A stretch of 58,936 nt of DNA from Candidatus Methanorudis spinitermitis (GTDB lineage: Archaea; Methanobacteriota; Methanobacteria; Methanobacteriales; Methanobacteriaceae), in assembly GCA_031286225.1 (NCBI GenBank), contig JAITUQ010000006.1, positions 1-58,936 of the forward strand, given 5' to 3'. Positions 48,266 to 57,337 of this stretch are shown here, piece after piece. Every line of letters starts with the position of its first letter. Position 1 is the stretch's first letter. The notes under the pieces are model-generated. The model did not search any database. It saw nothing but the letters and a program-made list of their open reading frames with translations, and was not told the origin of the DNA. A program made the position numbers and the translations under genes.

Positions 48266-49270
48266 TTACAAAAATTTATTTTTCAATGATTCATTGATAT
48301 ATCTTTTTAAATACTTATTTAAATCAGAATTAAATTCACTTTCAGGAGGTCCTAACTTTTTTTCATCTGTAAAAGTACCTTTTAACTTTCTTCCAGTCCA
48401 ATAAACCTCTTTTTCGACACGTTTCCCATATTTAGTTCCAAACATCTTAAATAAAGGAAATTTTGTTATTCCATTAGCTCCACTTAATATTAAAATTCCA
48501 ATATTAGCTAAATTATCACTCCAAGTTCCACAAATGATTTCAATATTTGGAAAAGTTAAACGAATAGTAGCTACAACTCCTGCATAATAGAGTGAAGCTG
48601 GCTGGGGATAATTTTCGAATTCTGTTCCTTTATGAGGATTAATAGAATAAAAAATCACTCTATCTATTCGATGATTTTTTATGTATCGAATAAGATAATC
48701 AATATCGTCTGGGGTTTCCCCTATTCCTAAAACTATGGTGATGGCATTTTTAAATCCTAAATCTTTAGATCTATCTAACATATGACTTATTTCGTGAATA
48801 GGTTTACTTGGGCATACTTCCTCCTGTAATTTAGGATTAGCTGTTTCAATTGCTCCTGTTATTCCAATAATTTCTTCCCCATATTTTTCTAAATCCTCTG
48901 TTATTCCAATATTGAGCCATACTGGTTCATTTGATATTGTAAATATGTCTGTAGCAATCTTTTTTATTTTTTCTGTAGTGAAACTTTTGTAACCTCCAGA
49001 TAAAAACTCAATATTCCATCCTAAACGTTTACATAGTTCTGATTCTGCTAATATCGAATTTATTTTTCTTTTTGCTTTTTTTGGATCACTTATTTTGTTT
49101 TTTTGAGTACTCATATAACAAAATTTACAGTTTCCTTTATCACACCACCATGATAGAAAAATGGCTCTTTCTAAAGTTATAGTGAGAAAATTGTTTTTCA
49201 AGCTAAGTTTATTGGCTTTTTTAATTAAGTCTATTGTTTCAAAATCTTTAATTTTATCAATAAAATTCAT
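48266..49270 (-). CDS. Radical SAM protein with CX4CX2C cluster motif (BioB/HmdB-like)
   Basis: A 334-residue radical SAM enzyme. The cluster motif reads CDKGNCKFC (about residues 43-51): Cys-x4-Cys-x2-Cys, not the standard CX3CX2C. Downstream elements fit the TIM-barrel fold: FLSGGY (GGE-like), a long VLGIGETPDD segment, and FYSINPHKGTEF. The RAIFLSWWC...CYMSTQK context recalls the BioB-like HmdB of methanogens, which also has a variant motif; no hmd gene is visible here, so the substrate is unknown. The start has no strong ribosome-binding site. Isolated gene. Confidence 0.8.
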   Translation of the reverse strand: MNFIDKIKDFETIDLIKKANKLSLKNNFLTITLERAIFLSWWCDKGNCKFCYMSTQKNKISDPKKAKRKINSILAESELCKRLGWNIEFLSGGYKSFTTEKIKKIATDIFTISNEPVWLNIGITEDLEKYGEEIIGITGAIETANPKLQEEVCPSKPIHEISHMLDRSKDLGFKNAITIVLGIGETPDDIDYLIRYIKNHRIDRVIFYSINPHKGTEFENYPQPASLYYAGVVATIRLTFPNIEIICGTWSDNLANIGILILSGANGITKFPLFKMFGTKYGKRVEKEVYWTGRKLKGTFTDEKKLGPPESEFNSDLNKYLKRYINESLKNKFL

Positions 49271-49604
49271 ATAAATCTATATTTTTTAATTATTTTTTTA
49301 ATCTAACTTTAAATAAAATTAATTAAATCTATTAATAAAATGAATATGGAACTGCTTCATAAGTATTTTTTCTAAAAAAAGACTTAAAAGTCCAGAATTT
49401 TTTTTAACACAAAGTATTTTTTCATCTTTTTTTAAAAAATTCAGCTTTTTTTTAAATAAATTTTTATTATAGGATATTTCAATATATACATTTTTTATAT
49501 TATAAAATCAATATTTATATTATTATATATTTTATTAATTTTGCTATAATTTTAAAAATTTAAATAATCTGAAATTTTGATGAAATCGTTTATAAGTGGA
49601 TAAA
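49271..49604. other. 334-base divergent promoter region
   Basis: AT-rich DNA between divergent genes for the radical SAM and zinc-ribbon membrane proteins. A TATA-like TTTATAAG at 49589-49596 is too close to the ATG at 49605 for standard spacing, but other A/T boxes lie upstream (about 49560-49575). No other feature. Confidence 0.4.
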
Positions 49605-50174
49605 ATGGTGTATTGTAGATTTTGTGGAGAAAAAAATAAGGATAACGCATTAAATTGTAGAAAATGTGGAAAACCCTTAAGTTTGATTCCTAGTCATAAT
49701 CTGGAAAATTTGAATAAGAGTATCCCTAATTACACTTCTAAAAAAGAGTTGAACAATGAGTTTGGAAATGATATTCCAAGTAATTTTAATCAAAAATCTA
49801 TTAAATCACGCTATAATAATTTTAATCAATATACTAATGGTTTTAATAAAAATAAATATGGGAATAATCGACCTAATAAATTAAACGTTTTATCAAATTC
49901 TCAAACTAATTATTATGGTGATAACCATAGAAAAAGCCTTAAAAAACATAATAAAAATTATGTTGAATGGGATGTGGTGGTAGCTACTGCTTTACTCGTA
50001 ATCATATTAACCACGATTCTTCAAAGATTTTTTCCTAGATTTGGATTGTTCATGGCATTATTCATAGGACTTACATATATTTTAATCGCAACTAAATCGA
50101 AAATAAGTCTTTTTAAAGCTATTCCATTAGCTATTATCATGGTTTTCGCTATTTCAGCCTATTTTTCACTTTAA
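49605..50174 (+). CDS. Zinc-ribbon membrane protein, unknown
   Basis: About 189 residues: an N-terminal zinc ribbon (YCRFCGEKNKDNALNCRKCGKPL), an Asn-rich linker of about 90 residues with repeated FNQ/NKY words, and two or three C-terminal membrane helices (VVVATALLVIILTTILQRFF, LFMALFIGLTYILIA, IPLAIIMVFAISAYF). I start at the ATG at 49605; a GTG nine bases upstream keeps the same frame. Such zinc-ribbon/TM proteins are common and uncharacterised in Methanobacteriales. Confidence 0.72.
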   Translation: MVYCRFCGEKNKDNALNCRKCGKPLSLIPSHNLENLNKSIPNYTSKKELNNEFGNDIPSNFNQKSIKSRYNNFNQYTNGFNKNKYGNNRPNKLNVLSNSQTNYYGDNHRKSLKKHNKNYVEWDVVVATALLVIILTTILQRFFPRFGLFMALFIGLTYILIATKSKISLFKAIPLAIIMVFAISAYFSL

Positions 50175-50324
50175 TTATCTTAACTATTGGGCATAGGACG
50201 AGTTATTTTTTAGGATAAACAAAAGATTTATATATCATGATTATCAACTTAACTTTACTGTTTGAAATTTTATGGACTTTGAACTAAAGATTATTTAATT
50301 TGACATAGATAATTAGGTTGTTAT

Positions 50325-50400
<76 letters not shown>

Positions 50401-50404
50401 CTTT

Positions 50405-50478
<74 letters not shown>

Positions 50479-50600
50479 TAAATACAAGCTATTTATTTGC
50501 TCATAATATTTTTTAAATGTAATAGTATATCATTTTAAATAATATTATGGATTAAAGATGTAATTTTTGATATCTATTGGTAATTGAATTTTTCAACTTT

Positions 50601-50678
<78 letters not shown>

Positions 50679-50738
50679 TTAACTAATCATCAATTTAATT
50701 TAAAGATATTTAGGGGAGAAGCTTTTATTCATTTAAAA

Positions 50739-50822
50739 GCGGGGGTGCCCGAGCTGGTCAAAGGGGACAGGCTTAGGACCTGTTGGCACAGGCCTACCAG
50801 GGTTCGAATCCCTGCTCCCGCA
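50739..50822 (+). tRNA. tRNA-Leu (TAG)
   Basis: Class II tRNA: acceptor GCGGGGG/CTCCCGC (one G-T pair), anticodon loop CTTAGGA (TAG), extended variable arm (TTGGCACAGGCCTA), T-arm AGGGTTCGAATCCCT, discriminator A. Confidence 0.96.
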
Positions 50823-50871
50823 CTAATCTTTAAATAATTTATCATATTTATAATAGTTTATATTATAAAAT

Positions 50872-51421
<550 letters not shown>

Positions 51422-51904
51422 ATGAGAAATAAATTCTTGATTTTGATTATAGTTATAATAATAGCTACATTAGGAATTTCAGCTTTTTTGTCAACGTATA
51501 ACCCAAAAACAACTACAAAAATAAATAATAATAATACAACAAATAATTCAAGAACCTCACAAAATAATTCTGTTGTAGCTATATTAGAAGGACCAAAATC
51601 TGCCAAAGAGGGAGATAACATTCAAATAATTTGGAAAATAACTAATAATCTGAATGTTCCAATCAGTAATGTCCAAGGAAATGATCAAAATGAAATTTAC
51701 AATTTTAGTCAAATAAATCCTGGTGAAACTAAAATACACAGCTTTTTCATCTATATACCATCTTTAACAGATATTAAAAATGATTTTGGATTAAATGCAA
51801 CAATTTCAGATCCATTCTTCATTGGTGGTTTCAATGTTAAATACTTTGTAAATGGAGAAGAATATAATATTACTTCTAACTCAATTGAAATTAACTTAAT
51901 TTGA
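51422..51904 (+). CDS. Secreted or membrane-anchored protein, unknown
   Basis: A 160-residue protein: a short charged start, a hydrophobic signal/anchor (FLILIIVIIIATLGISAFL), an Asn/Thr-rich linker, then a beta-rich domain of about 100 residues (AILEGPKSAKEGDNIQIIWKITNNLNVPISNV) resembling extracellular Ig-like folds. AAGGAGG sits well before the ATG. Alone between tRNA genes and hjc. Surface role inferred. Confidence 0.72.
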   Translation: MRNKFLILIIVIIIATLGISAFLSTYNPKTTTKINNNNTTNNSRTSQNNSVVAILEGPKSAKEGDNIQIIWKITNNLNVPISNVQGNDQNEIYNFSQINPGETKIHSFFIYIPSLTDIKNDFGLNATISDPFFIGGFNVKYFVNGEEYNITSNSIEINLI

Positions 51905-52104
51905 TTATAAAATGGCTCTATTTGGCTCTTATTTTATAAAATTATAAACTAAGCCAATATTTATTTTTTTATTTTATTAATTCCTTTTTAAATACTATTC
52001 TTTTGCTATCACAAATATTAAAATCTATTATTCATAAATATTTAAAATAATTCAATTAGTTTTTACTTGCTAATTAATTAAATATTCTTAAATAGCTTGA
52101 TAAT

Positions 52105-52512
52105 ATGGTTAAAAAAGGTTCTAATGAAGAAAGAGATTTAGTTCATAAACTGTGGAATAAAGGTTTTGCAGCTATGAGGGCTCCGGCTTCTGGAGGAGCA
52201 ACAAAAAAACCACTTCCAGATGTTTTAGCAGGAAATAGTGAAGTTTATTTAGCTATTGAAGTTAAAACTACTACTAAAGAGAAAATTTATGTTGATTCTT
52301 CTAAAATTGAAGCGCTTCATGAGTTTTCAAATATTTTTGGAGCTAAGCCTTATTTAGGAATAAAGTTTAAATATACTAAATGGCTATTTTTTGATCCTGA
52401 TAAAATTGAAAGAACTCGAAGTAACAACTACAGAATAGAAAAGGACTTAGCTTTACAAAATGGATTAGATTTAGATGAAATTACAAAAAAAGATAGACAA
52501 GTAAAATTTTAA
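52105..52512 (+). CDS. hjc: Holliday junction resolvase Hjc
   Basis: A 135-residue archaeal resolvase. The nuclease motif is intact: [26 protein letters not shown] gives the catalytic Glu and conserved Arg/Ser, and [20 protein letters not shown] gives the PD...ExK metal site. It cuts four-way junctions symmetrically. There is no ribosome-binding site; a TTAAATATTCTTAAATA stretch upstream suggests a leaderless message. Confidence 0.94.
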   Translation: MVKKGSNEERDLVHKLWNKGFAAMRAPASGGATKKPLPDVLAGNSEVYLAIEVKTTTKEKIYVDSSKIEALHEFSNIFGAKPYLGIKFKYTKWLFFDPDKIERTRSNNYRIEKDLALQNGLDLDEITKKDRQVKF

Positions 52513-52717
52513 TTAGCTAATCCTATTTTTCTTAAATTGTATTCATATATCTTCTTAATTTAACTTTTAGAAAATAATAATTTATATATTTTTAATTAAC
52601 TAGTATATATTTTATATTTAAATAATGATTTTATATAAATTATTTTTAAAAATAAATTTTTTTCTAATTTAATGTCATTATGTTTAAAAAACTTATAATA
52701 TTTTGAATTTTCATCAT

Positions 52718-52735
52718 TCGAAAAGTTTAAATACT
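52718..52735 (+). promoter_or_regulatory. BRE/TATA promoter of the tRNA-Cys/tRNA-Trp unit
   Basis: CGAAAAGTTTAAATACTA: a purine-rich BRE followed by a TTTAAATA box, about 27-35 bases before the tRNA-Cys 5' end at 52762. This is the classical archaeal stable-RNA promoter arrangement. tRNA-Trp follows 65 bases after tRNA-Cys and may share this promoter. Confidence 0.65.
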
Positions 52736-52761
52736 AATTTCACCAATATTATTTTTATAAT

Positions 52762-52833
<72 letters not shown>

Positions 52834-52898
52834 TTGGATGAATTAAATTCAGTATATTTGACTTAAACGAATTAAATCAAATAATATTATATTTATTT

Positions 52899-53038
52899 GG
52901 GGTTATAGTGTAATCTGGCATCATCTGGGACTCCAGTTGTCTTTGAAGAAAAAACGCGCAATCTGACAGTATGATGATCAATTGGAGTACTGAGACATGA
53001 GAAATCCCAGGATCGGGGTTCAAATCCCTGTGACCCCA
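52899..53038 (+). tRNA. tRNA-Trp (CCA) with 67-base intron
   Basis: Acceptor GGGGTTA/TGACCCC, anticodon stem TGGGA/TCCCA, anticodon CCA at 52933-52935, T-arm GGGTTCAAATCCC, discriminator A. The intron runs from 52937 to 53003, at the usual position after nucleotide 37, to be cut by the splicing endonuclease at a bulge-helix-bulge. The intron carries box C/D motifs (separate entry). A truncated second copy of intron plus 3' exon lies at 55485-55623. Confidence 0.95.
52937..53003 (+). ncRNA. Box C/D guide RNA within the tRNA-Trp intron
   Basis: Order: degenerate box C (TTTGAAGA, 52942-52949), D' CTGA (52963-52966), C' ATGATGA (52971-52977) and D CTGA (52990-52993). The guide before D, CAATTGGAGT (52979-52988), pairs with ACTCCAGTTG (52930-52939) across the 5' exon-intron border, with nine Watson-Crick pairs and one G-T. 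Counting five bases up from box D, the target is the wobble base C34. Self-guided C34 2'-O-methylation by the tRNA-Trp intron is established in Haloferax. The D' guide does not obviously match the U39 region here. Confidence 0.85.
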
Positions 53039-53262
53039 TTATTTATTCTTTTTTTAGCTATTTACTTATATGTTTAGGTATTTTTTTAATTAAGAAGTTT
53101 TAACTTTTTAACAATTCATTGAAGTATTTTATTAGCTGATACAATTAATAGTTATTTTTAATTATTAATTACAGCTTTTCAGATGTTGACCATTTTATAT
53201 ACTGATGTTTTTGTGATAAGGATAGTTAATAATTTTTTTAAGTCACACACATATTTTGTTAT

Positions 53263-53376
53263 TCATATAGACATTATTGACGTCATTTTATCGTGTTTTT
53301 TCCAAACTTTGCCTTTAATCCTCTTTGGGCTTTCTTTTTTTAGTGCAAAATGTGGTCGTGTGAAATTGTGGGTAGT
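53263..53376 (-). pseudogene. C-terminal relic of a DDE transposase
   Basis: On the minus strand about 37 residues read THNFTRPHFALKKESPKRIKG and onward to a stop; NFxRPHxALxxxTPxR is the end motif of rve-type (IS6/IS3-like) transposases. No upstream catalytic part survives in frame. An 81-codon frame on the opposite strand (53183-53428) is its shadow. Confidence 0.55.
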
Positions 53377-53430
53377 CATTTGCAAACTAATGGTATGTTG
53401 TACCATTTGTCTTTTTAGAGTAGACTAAGG

Positions 53431-53530
53431 GAGGGTGTAAATTTTTGTGGAGCTTTTTTAAAACTTTCAAATTTTACTGATAAAAAAAAGCTACTTTTCT
53501 TTTAAAAACTCCACACTTTTTTACAGGCTC
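53431..53530. mobile_element. 100-bp MITE, second copy
   Basis: Begins GAGGGTGTAAATTTTTGTGG and ends with the complement of GAGCCTGTAAAAAAGTGTGG; both ends match those of the element at 35196-35305, in the opposite orientation. The middle is diverged and AT-rich. I see no target duplication, so it may be older. The rest of 53039-53780 is AT-rich DNA plus the transposase relic. Confidence 0.7.
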
Positions 53531-53780
53531 ATTTTTCCACAATATTTATATTGGTGTCCTACATAACTAACATATGTCGTCCTATGGCAACATTTAGCAA
53601 TATGTTTTTAGTTTTATATGTAAATATTATTCATAAATTACTAAAAATCATTATAATTGTGAAAAATATTAAAGGAAAATATATAATTGCTATAGAACTA
53701 AAAAATAGAAAATAAAGTGTAATCAATAGAAAAAAATCTATCAGTAAAACTTTAGATAGTGCTAAATGAGGAGTGTTTTA

Positions 53781-54212
53781 ATGTTTAAACCAAGTGAAAA
53801 AAAGAGTCAGAAGTCTCATCAACTTATAAATCAGATATTTATAGAAAAAGTTGAAGATGCAGATAAATACACGGTTGTATATGCTTATTACATGAAAAGA
53901 GGGATTTTCAGCCAAACGATGTATAGCTACATCATAGGATTTTCTGTACCTGATAAAGAAATTATTGTTATTCCTATTACATCAGATACAAATGAATCAG
54001 GTGATGCCATAAACCTCACAAAAGAAAACATTCAGTCTGCTAAATATGGGCTACAAGGTGATGTAAAAATTAAGTCAGATATTCTAGAAAAAGATCTTCG
54101 TTTTATGGTGCCAGGGTTTACTCCACCTTCATTAGAAAATGCTTATGTTTTACCCATTTTACAGGAAGATGCAGCTGTAAAATTCAAAGCATTTATAAAA
54201 GAGAATTTATAG
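53781..54212 (+). CDS. Hypothetical protein in the tRNA-Trp island
   Basis: A 143-residue soluble protein beginning MFKPSEKKSQKSHQ, with several beta strands (YTVVYAYYMKRG, SYIIGFSVPDKEIIVIPI); the fold may be PH-like but I do not recognise it. GAGGAGTG sits before the ATG at 53781. The next gene starts one base after its stop, so they form a unit. Lies between the two tRNA-Trp copies. Confidence 0.65.
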   Translation: MFKPSEKKSQKSHQLINQIFIEKVEDADKYTVVYAYYMKRGIFSQTMYSYIIGFSVPDKEIIVIPITSDTNESGDAINLTKENIQSAKYGLQGDVKIKSDILEKDLRFMVPGFTPPSLENAYVLPILQEDAAVKFKAFIKENL

Positions 54213-54213
54213 C

Positions 54214-54411
54214 ATGATTATAAACTATCTTTTATTGATAATCTGTGGTATTTACTCTGTTTTTGGCATTATTTCTTGGAGAAGAGAAAGTCTTTACAGT
54301 TATCCAGCTTTAACTATTGGCGCAATTATTATCTTTGTTCTTGCATTGATTGCTACATTGCAGGGCATTACAATTTATGAACTCAAATATTTAATTGAAA
54401 AAGCAATGTAA
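54214..54411 (+). CDS. Small two-helix membrane protein
   Basis: A 65-residue protein with two hydrophobic helices (YLLLIICGIYSVFGIIS and TIGAIIIFVLALIATLQG). It starts one base after the preceding gene and is probably cotranslated with it. Unknown function. Confidence 0.6.
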   Translation: MIINYLLLIICGIYSVFGIISWRRESLYSYPALTIGAIIIFVLALIATLQGITIYELKYLIEKAM

Positions 54412-54513
54412 ATTTTTTTTAATGTGGAAAGGAGAGTAAATATGTTAACTACAGTGATAATTATGCATTGATATAACGAAGCACTTTTTCATCTAATATG
54501 AATATTACGATAA
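54412..54513 (+). other. Broken third reading frame after the island gene pair
   Basis: A good ribosome-binding site (AAAGGAGAG) precedes an ATG at 54442, but the frame stops after nine codons (MLTTVIIMH). The IS-like end at 54514 begins shortly after, so this may be the start of a gene cut off by an insertion. Confidence 0.35.
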
Positions 54514-54606
54514 TATAGTCAGGTACTTAATTTTTGGAACTAAATTTTCTGACTATTTATATATAAATTGATAATTCATATACCAAAAATTTGGTGCTTG
54601 ACTATA
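54514..54606. repeat. Inverted repeat pair at the end of a transposon relic
   Basis: TATAGTCAGGTACTTAATTT at 54514 and, on the other strand from 54606, TATAGTCAAGCACCAAATTT: arms of about 24 bases with five mismatches. Together they form either a 93-bp MITE or the end of the adjacent transposase relic, whose stop lies inside the right arm. Confidence 0.6.
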
Positions 54607-54897
54607 TGAATACATTATTATCTTTAGTGAATTGTGTGAGACTTTTAATGTTAGGAATTATTTTATCCACTAAAATTTTAATTATAATTTGAGGTAACCT
54701 ATCTGATTTATTTAATATTGCTTCATATATGTCTAAACATTCATCTTCCCAAATGTTGGGAATATATTGTTTATTTCAGTCAAATATCGCACGATTACCA
54801 TTTTAGTAATCTTATCATCCTTAGTTTTTTTCAAATACTTTTTTATTTCCTCTTTGCATTCTTTCATCATGTGAAATATACATTTTGATGTATTCAA
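54602..54897 (-). pseudogene. Transposase-like relic, frame-broken
   Basis: Two coherent pieces in different frames on the minus strand: HMMKECKEEIKKYLKKTKDD followed by KITKMVIVRYLTEINNIFPTF, then NIWEDECLDIYEAILNKSDR followed by LPQIIIKILVDKIIPNIKSL to a TAG at 54602-54604. The composition fits an IS protein whose C-terminus abuts the terminal inverted repeat. Family not identified. Confidence 0.45.
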
Positions 54898-54934
54898 ACT
54901 ATACAAGTATTAAATTTACTTTTTAAAACAGTTT

Positions 54935-55345
54935 TCATTTTTCAACTAATTCGACCAATTTTTTTGCTGAAATTGGTATATTTTCAGCTTCTTTACTTAT
55001 TATTCTTTTAAAAATAAATGTTAAAGGTCCATACATATTTATACCAAGCTTTATTTTTAATGAACCATTTTCATTTATAATTTCATGTACCCCCTCTGTG
55101 GTACCCAAGGGTATTTTTGTTTGAATTATGAATGATTTATTCACAACTACATTTTTTAAACGAAATGTTGATTTAGCCCCATTAACACCTTTACAGGTTC
55201 CAAGTGTGCCATTTTCAAAATTTCCATCAAGAGTTGAGTATTCTAAACTATCGATCCATTTATTCCAATTTTCAACATCAGCCAATATTTTCCAAATATC
55301 TGATGCTGATGCTTTAGTTTCTATATAATATTCAAATGTCCACAT
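54935..55345 (-). CDS. SRPBCC (START/polyketide cyclase-like) ligand-binding protein
   Basis: A 136-residue protein of the SRPBCC fold: FEYYIETKASASDIWKILADVENWNKWIDSLEYS at the N-terminus (the family's ASPEEVWxxLxDxxxWxxW pattern), central strands, and a C-terminal helix (AENIPISAKKLVELVE). It binds a hydrophobic ligand in a deep pocket. The AT-rich leader has AGAATTAATATG. The only minus-strand intact gene in the island between the tRNA-Trp copies. Confidence 0.8.
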   Translation of the reverse strand: MWTFEYYIETKASASDIWKILADVENWNKWIDSLEYSTLDGNFENGTLGTCKGVNGAKSTFRLKNVVVNKSFIIQTKIPLGTTEGVHEIINENGSLKIKLGINMYGPLTFIFKRIISKEAENIPISAKKLVELVEK

Positions 55346-55484
55346 ATTAATTCTCCATTTTTTTATATTTTTATCAATTAATTAAAACCTAACTATAGTA
55401 AATTTTATATTGTTTATTATTTTAGTATAATTTATGAGTTTGTGAATTTTTCTAAGTTCTAAAAATTGAAAAAAATAAAAAAAA

Positions 55485-55623
55485 TCATCTGAGATTCCAG
55501 TTGTCTTTGAAGAAAAAAACGCGTAACTGACAGTATGATAATCAATATCGTCTGTATGATGATCGATTGGAGTACTGAGACATGAGAAATCCCAGGATCG
55601 GGGTTCAAATCCCTGTGACCCCA
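55485..55623 (+). pseudogene. Truncated second copy of tRNA-Trp (intron + 3' exon)
   Basis: Matches the tRNA-Trp gene from the end of the D-arm (TCATCTG) through the intron, the complete 3' half and the discriminator, and a few bases beyond. The acceptor 5' strand and most of the D-arm are missing, so it cannot fold as tRNA. The anticodon-stem/loop side has two changes (TCTGAGATTCCAG). The intron has an extra stretch of about 18-22 bases repeating the box C' region, but box D (CTGA), a GATTGGAGTA guide and D' remain. It may be an attachment-site relic; it could still yield a C/D RNA. Confidence 0.88.
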
Positions 55624-55828
55624 TTATTTTCTATTTTTTCTTATCATAATCTTATACAATATCAATAGCTATTTTTTCCAACAATAATTAAATTATATTT
55701 TAATAATTATATTATTAATATTAAAAATTATTATATCAAAAAATTATAAATAATATTTTTATCTAAAAAATTATCATAATCCCTTATCTATAAAATTTAT
55801 TGAGTATATCATATAAAGGAGTTAACCT

Positions 55829-56449
55829 ATGGAAAAAATAAATGATGTTATTTGTATTGAAGGATTTGGAGCGGATTCAAACTGTTTTTTAATAGATGAT
55901 ATTTTAATTGACACTGGAACAGGGATGAATAAAGAATATTTACATCTAAAAATCAAAGAATGTGATTTAGATCCTGATGATATATCAATGATAGTTAATA
56001 CTCATTGCCACTTTGATCATGCAGGGGGGAATTATCTTTTTCCAGAAGCTGAAGTAGCTATTCATGAAAAAGATGTTCAATACATTGAAAATGAGAATGA
56101 TCCAATGACTGCGGGATTCATGTTTGGTAAATCTTTAAAAAGGCACGATGTTGATTTAAAACTTAAAGAAGGAGACAAAATAGCTAACTTTGAAGTACTA
56201 CATACACCAGGCCATACACCTGGAGGTGTTTGCTTGTGGGATGGTGAGATATTAATATCTGGAGATACAGTTTTTGCTAATGGGGGATTTGGAAGATTAG
56301 ATATTGGGGGAAATTTAGAGCAAATGAATGATTCTTTTAAAAAACTTCAAAAATTAGAGGTTGAATATTTATTTCCAGGGCATGGACCATGGACAGACAA
56401 GGGAAAAATGCATATAAAATTAGCTACACAGATGTTAAATAGCTTTTGA
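55829..56449 (+). CDS. Metallo-beta-lactamase-fold hydrolase (glyoxalase II-like)
   Basis: A 206-residue enzyme with the binuclear metal motif THCHFDHAGG (about residues 58-67), HTPGHTPGGV (about 127-136, third His), SGDTVF (bridging Asp, about 146) and FPGHGP (last His, about 189). Family members cleave thioesters or other esters; the substrate is not predictable. AAAGGAG precedes the ATG. It follows the tRNA-Trp fragment and ends 17 bases from convergent trkA. Confidence 0.87.
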   Translation: MEKINDVICIEGFGADSNCFLIDDILIDTGTGMNKEYLHLKIKECDLDPDDISMIVNTHCHFDHAGGNYLFPEAEVAIHEKDVQYIENENDPMTAGFMFGKSLKRHDVDLKLKEGDKIANFEVLHTPGHTPGGVCLWDGEILISGDTVFANGGFGRLDIGGNLEQMNDSFKKLQKLEVEYLFPGHGPWTDKGKMHIKLATQMLNSF

Positions 56450-56466
56450 TTTATTTAAAGTTTTAA

Positions 56467-57117
56467 TTATCCCATGAATACTTTTGTAGCTTTTTCAAAA
56501 GACCCTCTTTTAACTAAAATCGATATCTTATTTCCTACATCCAATATCATATGGTCTTTCGGTATTTTAAGCTTATTTTCTTCATATGTAGCTATTATTA
56601 TATAATCTTCAGTTGGTGAAAGTTCTGAAATTTTTTTTCCAATAATCTTTTTATTGGTAATTACCATATCAAGAATTTCACCATCCCCTTTTCCAAATGC
56701 TGTTAAATCAGCTACATTTGGATGAGTGATTATTTTTTTAAGGAAACCTGCAGCTGTCATTTCAGGACTTATAACATTATCTATTCCCACTTTTTTAAAT
56801 GCTTCTTCATGATCTGGGTTACTAACACGAGCTATTATTTTCGGTATTCCATATTCTTTAACTAAAATACAGGACAATAAATTAACTTCATCATTACCTG
56901 TAACTGCTACAAAAAAATCTGCATCTTCTATACTGGCCTCTTCTAAAATTTTTGTTTCAGTCCCATTTCCACAGATAACTAAAGCATCTAATTCTACAGC
57001 AACACTATCACATAAACTTTCTCTACTTTCTATAAGAGTAATGTCATATCCATCATCAATTAAAAGATTTGCAAGGGTAATCCCAACCCTACCCCCTCCA
57101 AGAATAACAACATACAT
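56467..57117 (-). CDS. trkA: TrkA-type regulatory subunit of K+ uptake
   Basis: A 216-residue cytoplasmic protein: an RCK/TrkA-N Rossmann domain ([34 protein letters not shown]-binding GxGxxG), then a TrkA-C domain from about 140 ([18 protein letters not shown]...). It gates the TrkH channel in response to nucleotides. GGTGAAATAATG precedes the start. Cotranscribed with or near trkH upstream (220-base gap). Confidence 0.93.
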   Translation of the reverse strand: MYVVILGGGRVGITLANLLIDDGYDITLIESRESLCDSVAVELDALVICGNGTETKILEEASIEDADFFVAVTGNDEVNLLSCILVKEYGIPKIIARVSNPDHEEAFKKVGIDNVISPEMTAAGFLKKIITHPNVADLTAFGKGDGEILDMVITNKKIIGKKISELSPTEDYIIIATYEENKLKIPKDHMILDVGNKISILVKRGSFEKATKVFMG

Positions 57118-57337
57118 TATTTCACCTACTATGTCTTTAATAATACATGAATAATTTACATTATTTAGTATAATGACACTTAAATCTATAAATTTAGAAT
57201 TATTTGTACAATAATACTTAAATTTATAAAATTATTTTTTAATTTACTACAATACTTAAATCTATAAAAATTGAAAAAAAATCTTTTTAAGTTTTATAAT
57301 TCTTTGATTTTTTTGTTAATAAACTTTTCTAGAGAGA

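Noticed and set aside
53183..53428. 81-codon plus-strand frame rich in hydrophobic residues
   Set aside because: The opposite strand encodes a recognisable transposase C-terminus, and this frame ends at the MITE border.
55382..55624. 80-codon minus-strand frame
   Set aside because: Antisense to the truncated tRNA-Trp copy; the GSQGFEPRS start is the common false translation of tRNA T-arms.
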